Positions 4,924 to 11,178 of a stretch of DNA of 12,016 nt are shown here, one piece after another. The notes under the pieces were generated by a model that was not told where the DNA came from, ran no database searches, and saw only the letters and a program-made list of their open reading frames with translations. The stretch is from the NCBI GenBank assembly GCA_031282085.1, contig JAITEK010000020.1:1-12016 (forward strand). Reading direction: 5' to 3'. The position numbers and the translations under genes are program-made. Source of the DNA: Coriobacteriales bacterium (lineage in GTDB: Bacteria > Actinomycetota > Coriobacteriia > Coriobacteriales > UBA8131). Position 1 is the first letter of the stretch, and the number at the start of each line of letters is the position of its first letter.

Positions 4924-6549
4924 ATGGATACGGGAGCGGGAGCGTTACTGGTAGTAGTGTTGTTTTTTGCGGTCTTACTGGCGATTGATATTGCGCTGGC
5001 TGTTGTGTTCGGAAAGCTGGCAGCGCGGAAGGGCTATAGCGCCGCACTCTTTGGAACCCTTGTGTTCTTCTTCGGCATAATACCGATGATCGTGATTGCC
5101 GTTTTGCCCGACAAGGTAAGTGCAAAACGGGAGGAAGCCCTCCTGGCTGCCCTCCAGTCTCAGACAGCAGAGGCAACGCCAGGGCAAATGGCGGCAACAG
5201 GCTCGGCAATCTCTGCGCAGCTTCCCGACCCAGAGGGACCTGCATCCCAAGGCCGGTATGAGCGGCTTTGGGCAGAGAGAGCCATGTTTTATACCAAGGG
5301 CTCCCCGATTGTGGAGCTGGCGTCTGCCCTGCTAAAAGATACGCAAAGCGGCACAGTCATCGCCCAAGTCAAGTTCAAAAGTATTTCTAAAAACCCTTTG
5401 ACGGCAGTTATAGTGGATATAGACGCCGAAGACGTGAGCGGGAAGCCGCTTCAGGGCATAGAGGACTTTCAGTACCTTGATCTTGCGGCTTCGTCCGGAG
5501 ATGAGTTCGGAGCTGAAGTTGCGGTGTATCTCCCTGATGCGAGAACCCGTGATTTTACCGTCTTTGTGCGCAAGGTCATATTCGCTGACGGCAGTTCCTG
5601 GGAGCCGGTAACCGGAACGGAGTGGAAACCTGTTCCGCGAAAGACCTTGGAAGAGGCCCTGGAGGATTCCGAGCTTGTCGAGCAGTACCAACGTGACACT
5701 AATATGAAGGCGGAGTTTGTCCCTGTTGAACTCTCGGATATTTGGCTTTGTGCTTGTGGAGAGGTGAACCATAGCAGCGAAAAGATCTGCTATAGGTGTG
5801 GGCTGGAGTTCAGGCAAGCCACGCAATCGTTGGACAGGGCAGGCCTTGAAAAGAGGCTGACAGGGTTCAGGGAAATGAGGCGACGCAAGGAACGAGAGCA
5901 AGCCATTCAGCGCAGGAAGGCTATCAGGATTGGGGCAATTGTCCTAAGCATCGTTATCGTGGCAACTGCTACGTTGTCGCTCTTTTTTGGTGTCATCAAA
6001 CCATCGATGGATCAAGCTGCCGCCGAACGCGCTCTTGAGAATCCTTCAGTTGGTGACACCGTCTATTTTGCGGACATCTACTGGTGGGTATTGGACGTAC
6101 AGGATGGGCGCGCACTGCTCATATCACAAGACATACTTGAAGAGCGTGCCTATAACGACAAACTCACAGAGGTCACTTGGGAGACCTGTTCTCTCAGGGC
6201 TTATCTGAATGGTGAGTTTCTGAATATACGTTTCAGCGAGGAAGAGCAGGCGCGTATTGCTCTTTCAACAGTGGCAAGCAAAGATAACCCTGAATATGAA
6301 ACGCCGGGAGGAAGCGTCACAGAGGACAAGGTATTCCTTTTGAGCATTGATGAGGCGAAACGCTACTTCGCCAGCGATTCTGATCGTGTGGCAAAGTATC
6401 AAGGGTCGGACTCGTGGTGGTGGCTGCGCTCGCCCGGCGACGACGCCAACCGCGCGGCTCGCGTCTACCTCGACGGCAGCGTCATTCTCAACGGCTACGG
6501 CGTCGACTACGGCAGTGGTGTCCGTCCCGCTTTATGGCTGAATCTGTAA
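4924..6549 (+). CDS. Three-TM protein with RanBP2-like zinc ribbon and C-terminal DUF6273 domain
   Basis: The start at 4924 follows a strong SD (GAAGGAGGAG, 4911-4920), giving 541 aa; an in-frame ATG at 4891 lacks one. Order of parts: TM1 (about 6-30), TM2 (about 40-62), a predicted beta-rich soluble region (about 110-240), then W274-x-C276-x-C278-G ... C289-x2-C292, a RanBP2-like zinc ribbon. Next come a basic helix (about 310-335), TM3 (about 335-357) and a DUF6273-type domain (about 370-541) with signature WWWLRSPG and ending VRPALWLNL. If TM1 and TM2 form a hairpin, the zinc ribbon is cytoplasmic and DUF6273 extracellular. DUF6273 resembles the C-type-lectin/formylglycine-enzyme-like cell-surface domains, but its function is not established. 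The last ~100 bp before the end are much more GC-rich than the rest of the gene. The specific role is unknown. Confidence 0.85.
   Translation: MDTGAGALLVVVLFFAVLLAIDIALAVVFGKLAARKGYSAALFGTLVFFFGIIPMIVIAVLPDKVSAKREEALLAALQSQTAEATPGQMAATGSAISAQLPDPEGPASQGRYERLWAERAMFYTKGSPIVELASALLKDTQSGTVIAQVKFKSISKNPLTAVIVDIDAEDVSGKPLQGIEDFQYLDLAASSGDEFGAEVAVYLPDARTRDFTVFVRKVIFADGSSWEPVTGTEWKPVPRKTLEEALEDSELVEQYQRDTNMKAEFVPVELSDIWLCACGEVNHSSEKICYRCGLEFRQATQSLDRAGLEKRLTGFREMRRRKEREQAIQRRKAIRIGAIVLSIVIVATATLSLFFGVIKPSMDQAAAERALENPSVGDTVYFADIYWWVLDVQDGRALLISQDILEERAYNDKLTEVTWETCSLRAYLNGEFLNIRFSEEEQARIALSTVASKDNPEYETPGGSVTEDKVFLLSIDEAKRYFASDSDRVAKYQGSDSWWWLRSPGDDANRAARVYLDGSVILNGYGVDYGSGVRPALWLNL
6415..6531 (+). 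other. GC-rich, pyrimidine-ending codon tract in the DUF6273 tail (possible diversified region)
   Basis: By hand count, 63 of 90 bases at 6421-6510 are G or C, against 58 of 120 at 6241-6360 in the same gene. From residue 505 to 536, 31 of 32 codons end in C or T. The tract encodes the segment between WWWLRSPG and VRPALWLNL, with Asp, Asn, Tyr, Arg and Leu at positions that could be variable. This is where diversity-generating retroelements place their variable repeat in lectin-fold targets, but no template repeat or reverse transcriptase is seen here. Confidence 0.4.
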
Positions 6550-6564
6550 TCTTAAAATCTTTGA

Positions 6565-6654
6565 ATCTGTGAGTAGAGCATAAGGAGAAAGGAGCTAAGG
6601 ATTTCATTCGGGGGAAAGGAGAAAGGCAGGGACAGAGGGAAAGATCTGTGAGTA
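6565..6654 (+). repeat. Short direct repeats after the DUF6273 gene
   Basis: ATCTGTGAGTA occurs at 6565-6575 and 6644-6654 (79 bp apart), and TGAATCTGT occurs at 6538-6546 and 6562-6570. Between them lies purine-rich sequence with AGGAGAAAGG-like words twice. They may mark small duplications or a deletion junction next to the gene remnant that follows. Confidence 0.4.
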
Positions 6655-6826
6655 TATCCGTTGTATAATATATTTGGTTTCTCCCAATGGATACTATCAA
6701 TGCGAGGTCCAATCAACAGAAGACTTACCATTTGCGGATATAGCTAATATAAACAGCCTGTATTTTGAGCTTGAAGATAATGCATGGGTTTTGAAGTCTT
6801 ACGACCCACGAATAGTTATTGATTGA
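6599..6826 (+). pseudogene. C-terminal remnant of an unidentified AT-rich gene
   Basis: From the stop at 6596-6598 the frame is open for 75 codons to TGA at 6824-6826. It reads protein-like from about 6647, including YIRCIIYLVSPNGYYQCEV and, near the end, SYDPRIVID. There is no in-frame ATG or GTG; TTG at 6674 would be the only start and has no ribosome site. The first 16 codons are purine-rich and low in complexity. It looks like the 3' end of a small gene whose start was lost, perhaps by recombination near the short repeats at 6565-6654. Its stop lies 14 bp before the fic start, so it may once have been co-transcribed with it. I do not recognise the family. Confidence 0.5.
6664..6669 (+). 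promoter_or_regulatory. Perfect -10 hexamer TATAAT, possible fic promoter
   Basis: TATAAT lies at 6664-6669 in an AT-rich patch, but the bases 17 bp upstream (AAGATC) are a poor -35. If used, it would give fic a leader of about 165 nt. It lies inside the gene remnant and could be chance in AT-rich coding DNA. Confidence 0.25.
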
Positions 6827-6840
6827 GAGGTGATGAAAAG

Positions 6841-7857
6841 ATGACAAGCAAACCACCTTACACCATTACGGTAAAAACCGCCGACTACCTGACGAAAATC
6901 GCTGAGACTGTGACCCGTCTTGAATACGGCACCGGCTTCAAGCGCAACATTAAGCTCCACCGCAAGAACCGGGTCAGGTCTATCCACTCGTCGCTTGCCA
7001 TCGAAGGCAACACACTTTCTTTGGACGAAGTAACCGATGTGATTGGGGGCAAGCTGATTGCCGGGAAGCAGGCGGAAGTCAAGGAGGTCAAAAACGCCTA
7101 CGAGGCCTATGACAGGATAATGACGTTTGACCCTTACGCCGTCAAAGACTTCTTAAAAGCGCACAAGCTGATGACAGATGGACTGGTCAAAGAATCGGGC
7201 AGGTTTCGCAACGGTGATGTGGGCGTGTTCGATGGTGAGGTGCTGATCCACGCCGGCGCACGTCCGCAGTTCGTCCCGCAGTTGATTGAGGAACTGTTCA
7301 AGTGGGCGAAAGACTCGGAGCTTCATCCTGTGCTAAAAAGTGCGATAGTGCATTGCGAAATCGAGACAATCCATCCGTTCGCGGACGGCAATGGGCGTAT
7401 GGGGCGACTGTGGCAGACGCTCATCCTCGCCAAATGGAACGAGATTTTCGCTTGGATACCGATGGAATCATTAGTGTATGAAAAAAGACCGCAATACTAT
7501 GATGCGCTTCAAAACGCACAGAACTCAAGCGATTCCGGCGAGTTCATCGAGTTTACCCTTTCTGCGATTCTGGGTGCCGTTGAAGCACAAACAAAGCACC
7601 AAGATAAGCACCAAGATAAGCACCAAGTAGAATTGAATAAAGTCATGCTATCCGTGCTTAGATCGCTTGAAGCTATAAGTCTGTCGCGAAAAGAAATCTT
7701 TGCTGTGCTCAACATGAGCGGCGACACCCGCGCTTTCAGGCGCTATATCGAACCGCTGTTATCGGGCGGCTATATCGAAATGACAGTGCTCGACAAACCG
7801 AACAGCAAATTGCAGAAGTACCGCCTCACCGACAAAGGAAAGGCAGCGATACGATAA
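6841..7857 (+). CDS. Fic/DOC family protein, class II autoinhibited, with C-terminal winged helix
   Basis: Fic enzymes transfer AMP (rarely other groups) from a nucleotide to a hydroxyl of a target protein. The complete active-site motif HPFADGNGRMGR is at residues 178-189, with H178 as catalytic base and D182 for metal. An N-terminal inhibitory motif of the form S-x3-E-G-N (S51-N57, SLAIEGN) is the class II arrangement, where that Glu blocks ATP binding until released. After the Fic domain a KHQDKHQDKHQ linker (252-262) leads to a winged-helix-like domain (about 263-335) that may bind DNA or regulate expression. The start at 6841 follows AGAGGTGA by about 7 nt, giving 338 aa; an upstream TTG would extend it by six residues. 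No antitoxin gene adjoins it, in keeping with built-in inhibition. Target unknown. Composition is AT-richer than the flanking housekeeping genes, suggesting transfer. Confidence 0.92.
   Translation: MTSKPPYTITVKTADYLTKIAETVTRLEYGTGFKRNIKLHRKNRVRSIHSSLAIEGNTLSLDEVTDVIGGKLIAGKQAEVKEVKNAYEAYDRIMTFDPYAVKDFLKAHKLMTDGLVKESGRFRNGDVGVFDGEVLIHAGARPQFVPQLIEELFKWAKDSELHPVLKSAIVHCEIETIHPFADGNGRMGRLWQTLILAKWNEIFAWIPMESLVYEKRPQYYDALQNAQNSSDSGEFIEFTLSAILGAVEAQTKHQDKHQDKHQVELNKVMLSVLRSLEAISLSRKEIFAVLNMSGDTRAFRRYIEPLLSGGYIEMTVLDKPNSKLQKYRLTDKGKAAIR
7594..7627 (+). repeat. 12-bp tandem repeat inside fic
   Basis: The unit AAGCACCAAGAT is present 2.8 times (7594-7605, 7606-7617, 7618-7627) and encodes KHQD repeats. 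It keeps the reading frame and lies between the Fic and winged-helix parts. Being short and perfect, the copy number could vary between strains by slippage. Confidence 0.85.
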
Positions 7858-7867
7858 GGATAAAAAA

Positions 7868-9475
7868 TTATTGAGCCACACCAAAGATACCGCTTCCAGC
7901 GGTGCGCAGGGCGAGGCCTGCCTGGGAGTCGTATCCTGCGAGGAAGCTGGGGACGGTGATGCCACCGGCAAAACCGGCGATGATGCCGGTTTGCCCTGCG
8001 CGTACGAACAGGCCGCTGAACCGCCCGTTGTAGAGGTACAGACCCGTGAGGTTGTTCCAGGACTCAAGACCCAGCCCGCCGGCATTCGGCCCCTCGGCGC
8101 GCTTCCACTCATCAAGGGTCGCAAACCGCTGTTTGCCTCTCTCGTCGAGAGGAGTCAGCCGGGTGTTAGGCGTCGCGTACTGCTCGCAGAAGCTCTGGAC
8201 AACATAATGCCGCTCGGCGCACTCGTCGATAAGCGCGTTCCAATCCTCCTGGCTCTGGTCGACGCCGGCGTACACGCCCTTGGAGCCGTAGCCGTCTTCG
8301 GGTTTGATGATCCAACGGTCCTTGTCGGTCTTCAGCGCGTTTAAGTCGATGTGCCGGTTGCTGAGGCGCGTCGTGTAGGGCACGTGTCGGCGGATGAAGG
8401 CGGTCTCCTCCTCGGTCAAAAAAGCCGTGGTCTCGGGGAGGTGGAGCACCGTGAATAGCTGCTTGCAATGGGCGACGTGGGTACAAAAGCCGCCTATCAT
8501 ACAGACGCGCCGCTGCTCAACGGCGCGAACGAGGGCGTGCGCGCCGGTGTCAGCCGTCGCGGCTGCGGCGGCCTCGTCTCTGAGACCAGGGGCTTTGGCG
8601 CCGATAGCGCCGATGTTGAGACCGGCGGCGGCTTCAACGCTTGCGGCTCCTACGCCGGTGTCCGCCTCCAGCTCGGCCACTATCTCACCGGTTACCGCGC
8701 GTCGGTAGAGGGCGTCTATGCGCGTCAACCGCCCAAAGGCGGGATGCGCAGGGTTAACGTCGCTGCCATACAGGGCCTCGTCCCGGTACACGAGCTGCGA
8801 AAGGTCGCAGATGAGGCAGCGCAGACCACGTCGCTCAAAACGTGCGCGGAACTCCTCGAACTCATAAGGTGTGGCGCTCGCCCTATAGTCGACGATGGCA
8901 ATGGTCGGCCGCTCAACCGCCCCTTCGCTTGAGCGGTACAGCTCAAAGAACCCCTCTACCCAGCCCTCAAAAAGCTCCTGGGCCTCAAGACCCAGCTCCT
9001 GCGCGGCGCGCGCGAAGGTCGCCGAGCGCATCAGGGCGTTTGCCCCCTCGCGGTCCTCGTTCATCGCGGAGGTCCCGTCGGTGTTGAACTCGCAGAAGGA
9101 GAAATCCAGGTCATCCTCGTTGAGGAACAGGTCGGCGCGCATGATGGGGATGGTCGTCGCATAGCCGGTCGGCAGGCAGATGAGGCGCTCAAGCGTGGGG
9201 GAGAAGCCAAAGAGCGCACGGTACGCGCCGTCCTCCAGGAAGCGCCGCGTGACCTTCTCGAGTATGCGATAGGTGGTTGAGGCGAGCGCATCGAAGTATT
9301 CGAGCGCGGGCTGGTCGTAGAGTTTGGGGATGAAGCCCAGACCAATCACGTCGCCATGGTAGATGGCCGTTGAGTTGTTGAGGTAGTCCTGTGCTGCGAG
9401 GCGCCCGGCTCGGTCGCCGTTTTCGGCCGAGAAGCAGGCGCGGTAGGCCGCTTGGAGCTCTCCGAGCGACATCAT
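7868..9475 (-). CDS. ATP-grasp ligase of glutathionylspermidine-synthase type
   Basis: A 535-aa protein resembling the amide-forming half of glutathionylspermidine synthase (GSP_synth), which joins a carboxylate and an amine using ATP. Visible signatures are FCEFNTDGTSAMNEDRE (residues 127-143) and a nucleotide/metal-binding stretch WIIKPEDGYGSKGVYAG (388-404). EQYATP, LESWNNLTGLYLYNG and a Gly-rich IIAGFAGGITVPSF near the end also fit an ATP-grasp C-terminal lobe. Residues about 272-315 are an Ala/Gly-rich stretch that looks like an insertion. There is no amidase half, unlike the E. coli bifunctional enzyme. The start ATGA overlaps the stop of the glutamate-cysteine ligase gene by 4 bp; a second ATG immediately after is better spaced from GAGG. 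It therefore probably acts on the product of that enzyme. It could make glutathione, a polyamine conjugate or another peptide. It converges with fic, with only 10 bp between stops. Confidence 0.75.
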   Translation of the reverse strand: MMSLGELQAAYRACFSAENGDRAGRLAAQDYLNNSTAIYHGDVIGLGFIPKLYDQPALEYFDALASTTYRILEKVTRRFLEDGAYRALFGFSPTLERLICLPTGYATTIPIMRADLFLNEDDLDFSFCEFNTDGTSAMNEDREGANALMRSATFARAAQELGLEAQELFEGWVEGFFELYRSSEGAVERPTIAIVDYRASATPYEFEEFRARFERRGLRCLICDLSQLVYRDEALYGSDVNPAHPAFGRLTRIDALYRRAVTGEIVAELEADTGVGAASVEAAAGLNIGAIGAKAPGLRDEAAAAATADTGAHALVRAVEQRRVCMIGGFCTHVAHCKQLFTVLHLPETTAFLTEEETAFIRRHVPYTTRLSNRHIDLNALKTDKDRWIIKPEDGYGSKGVYAGVDQSQEDWNALIDECAERHYVVQSFCEQYATPNTRLTPLDERGKQRFATLDEWKRAEGPNAGGLGLESWNNLTGLYLYNGRFSGLFVRAGQTGIIAGFAGGITVPSFLAGYDSQAGLALRTAGSGIFGVAQ

Positions 9476-10812
9476 GCCTCGATGAGGGTCGCGCGCCCCG
9501 CCACAAGCTGTGCGAACGGCTCAAGGTAGAAGATGTCTGCTGCGGCAAGACCTTGGCAGGCATGGGAGATAAGCTCGTCGAGCCACTCGGCGGCTGTGCG
9601 TCCGTAGACCACCGCCTCATAACCCTCCTCGCGCAACGCGGTCTTTGCCGCGGCCACCTTTGCGTCGTTGAGCGGCCCCTGTTGCTCGAGGGTCTGCTCC
9701 AGGTAGCGCAGGTTCTCCTCAAGATAGAACAGGCCTTTTATGAGCGCCACGAAGGCGAGAGCATAGGCGATGGGTAGCGAGTCCGCCATGCGTATCTCGA
9801 TATAGGTCTTGAAGCGCACGTCGAAGAAGAACAGCGACAGGATGTGCTCGATGGTCGCGCGGTCGAGTTGTTGACCGGCGAGGGCCTCTGCAAAGGAGCG
9901 CTGCCCCTGGTTGATGTTGTGCTTCTCGCCGTGCTCGTCGCTTGTCACCGTAAAGATGGCAGGCGCGCCCAGGAGAGAGGTAGCGTAGGTCGCAAAGCCA
10001 AAGCCCTCCTCAAAGGTGTGGGGCGCTATCATCGAGCGGTCCGCGTCTACATCGTCCCAGATGACGGTACGCACCATGCGTTTGGGGATGGCAAGGCCGG
10101 TGGGCCCCGCCTCGCCGCTTCCCACGCGCCTGCCCTCAAAGATGGGGGAGTTGTCCGTAAGGAAGGCGAATAGAGGGCCGAGCGCGTTGGCGATACGGAA
10201 CTTGCGCACCGCGTCGGCTTCGCTTGTGTAATCGATGCTTACCTGCGTTGAGGCTGTGGCGCGCATCATGCAGATACCATGCGAACCCGTCGCCTTGAAG
10301 TGCTCATCCATGAAGTGATAACGGTCCTTGGGGATGAGGGGGATGCTCTGCGCGCTGGCGGTTGGGTGGTAGCCATAGGTGAGGGCCTCGTAGCCGAACT
10401 CCGCAAGCAAAGGGTCGAGCTCCGCGCGAAAAGCCGCGTAGATGGTCTCAAGATCGGCTATCTCCGTTACGGGACCGATGCTTATCTCGAGTTGAGCGCC
10501 CGGCTCAAGTGTGATGTTAGCGTAACGGCGCGCAAGCCCGATGATACGACGGCTCCCGTCGCCCTGCGTCTCAAAGACCGTCTCGTCATAAAGGGGCGCG
10601 AGGCGCTCCAAGATGCTCTCCACGCCCGGTGCGCCCGTCCGCGGATCGTTGAGATAGGGGACAAGTGCCTGGTCGCCCGCGCGGACGATGAAATGCTCAA
10701 GCTCCAAGCCGACGCAATCGGCACAGCCGTGCTCGATTCCCCGCGTTATGTAAGTGGATAGGGCAAGCACCTGGGACTCAGGCGCGCTAACAACGTCTAC
10801 ATGGTGAGCCAT
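9472..10812 (-). CDS. Glutamate--cysteine ligase family protein (GCS2/EgtA-like)
   Basis: Probably joins glutamate and cysteine through the gamma-carboxylate using ATP, the first step to glutathione-like thiols. GLELEHFI (residues 35-42) carries the paired metal-binding acidic residues. LEPGAQLEISIGP (102-114) and MMRATASTQVSIDY (182-195) match the substrate and metal-binding strands of the GCS2 / plant-type GshA and actinobacterial EgtA group. The product is 446 aa, normal for that group. The start at 10812 is preceded by GAGG 4 nt upstream. It is the first gene of a two-gene operon: its TGA overlaps the ATG of the ATP-grasp gene, implying coupled translation. Substrate is not proven; related carboxylate-amine ligases use other amino acids. 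The operon is divergent from the Fur-family regulator. Confidence 0.85.
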   Translation of the reverse strand: MAHHVDVVSAPESQVLALSTYITRGIEHGCADCVGLELEHFIVRAGDQALVPYLNDPRTGAPGVESILERLAPLYDETVFETQGDGSRRIIGLARRYANITLEPGAQLEISIGPVTEIADLETIYAAFRAELDPLLAEFGYEALTYGYHPTASAQSIPLIPKDRYHFMDEHFKATGSHGICMMRATASTQVSIDYTSEADAVRKFRIANALGPLFAFLTDNSPIFEGRRVGSGEAGPTGLAIPKRMVRTVIWDDVDADRSMIAPHTFEEGFGFATYATSLLGAPAIFTVTSDEHGEKHNINQGQRSFAEALAGQQLDRATIEHILSLFFFDVRFKTYIEIRMADSLPIAYALAFVALIKGLFYLEENLRYLEQTLEQQGPLNDAKVAAAKTALREEGYEAVVYGRTAAEWLDELISHACQGLAAADIFYLEPFAQLVAGRATLIEA

Positions 10813-10850
10813 AGAACCTCAATCACTCCCGCCCCCACGGGCCTTCTCAG

Positions 10851-10880
10851 ACGATACCTCAGACTCCCATCCTATCACAA
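10851..10880 (-). promoter_or_regulatory. Candidate promoter for the ligase operon
   Basis: On the minus strand TTGTGA (10880-10875) and TATCGT (10856-10851) are 18 bp apart, each matching four of six consensus bases. Transcription would start near 10844, about 32 nt before the start codon. Confidence 0.3.
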
Positions 10881-10891
10881 GCGGGGCGGGG

Positions 10892-10927
10892 GAATCGTCA
10901 GATGAGGAAACCGATAGGTGACGATTC
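10892..10927. promoter_or_regulatory. 9-bp perfect inverted repeat upstream of the ligase operon
   Basis: GAATCGTCA (10892-10900) and TGACGATTC (10919-10927) are exact reverse complements separated by 18 bp. The pair sits just upstream of the candidate -35 of the ligase operon, a place suited to an activator or repressor. CCTATC (10871-10876) and GATAGG (10913-10918) form a further inverted pair in the same region. Confidence 0.4.
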
Positions 10928-10935
10928 TGATATGT

Positions 10936-11062
10936 TTACCGGAAAAGGGGTGGGACAGGGGGACGGGGCAACTGTCCCACCCGATACACATTCTCGATGC
11001 AACAACAGATACACATGGTGGTCCTGTGCCCCCGCCCCCATGACCAACCCCTTTTCCGGTAA
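10936..11062. repeat. REP/MITE-like element, copy B, with outer 16-bp inverted repeat and decayed right arm
   Basis: Bases 10951-10980 are identical to the 30-base left arm of the element at 4377-4476, and the following spacer keeps TTCT-GATGCA-CAACAG. The right arm (about 11017-11046) is degenerate and no longer pairs well. Outside it, TTACCGGAAAAGGGGT (10936-10951) and its exact reverse complement (11047-11062) enclose the unit; copy A has no such flanks. It lies between the divergent ligase operon and the Fur-family gene. Confidence 0.8.
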
Positions 11063-11082
11063 CGTCCGTCACACAAAATAAG

Positions 11083-11092
11083 GCGTATCAAA
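11083..11092 (+). promoter_or_regulatory. Upstream operator half-site GCGTATCAAA
   Basis: GCGTATCAAA here is the exact reverse complement of TTTGATACGC at 11142-11151. The two flank the promoter of the Fur-family gene, one ahead of the -35 and one at the transcription start, with 49 bp between them. Likely binding sites for the same dimeric regulator. Confidence 0.45.
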
Positions 11093-11102
11093 CAAATAAT
11101 CG

Positions 11103-11131
11103 TTGACAGGTTCGGCTTGAGCGGGTACAGT
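11103..11131 (+). promoter_or_regulatory. Promoter of the Fur-family / ZnuA operon
   Basis: A perfect -35 TTGACA (11103-11108), a 17-bp spacer and -10 TACAGT (11126-11131) make this the best promoter in the window. Transcription should start near 11138, giving a leader of about 40 nt. Confidence 0.7.
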
Positions 11132-11140
11132 AAGACCCAA

Positions 11141-11161
11141 ATTTGATACGCAGTCTCAAAT
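11141..11161. promoter_or_regulatory. Candidate Fur/Zur-type operator overlapping the transcription start
   Basis: ATTTGA and TCAAAT, 9 bp apart, form a 21-bp imperfect palindrome (8 of 10 positions pair around the centre). It begins about 10 bp after the -10 hexamer, so a bound repressor would block transcription. Its length is typical of Fur-family boxes, though it is not the classic E. coli Fur or the known actinobacterial Zur consensus. It shares TTTGATACGC with the half-site at 11083-11092. Confidence 0.5.
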
Positions 11162-11178
11162 CTGAAAAGAGGGAGCGT

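Noticed and set aside
6550..6840. Template repeat or reverse transcriptase of a diversity-generating retroelement downstream of the DUF6273 gene
   Set aside because: No second copy of the WWWLRSPG-to-VRPALW coding tract and no reverse-transcriptase motifs were seen anywhere in the window.
7594..7627. Tandem repeats as a CRISPR array
   Set aside because: 12-bp period without spacers, in frame inside fic.
7871..8932. Plus-strand frames (157 and 154 codons) opposite the ATP-grasp gene
   Set aside because: Antisense shadows of a conserved enzyme; no ribosome site and no family resemblance.
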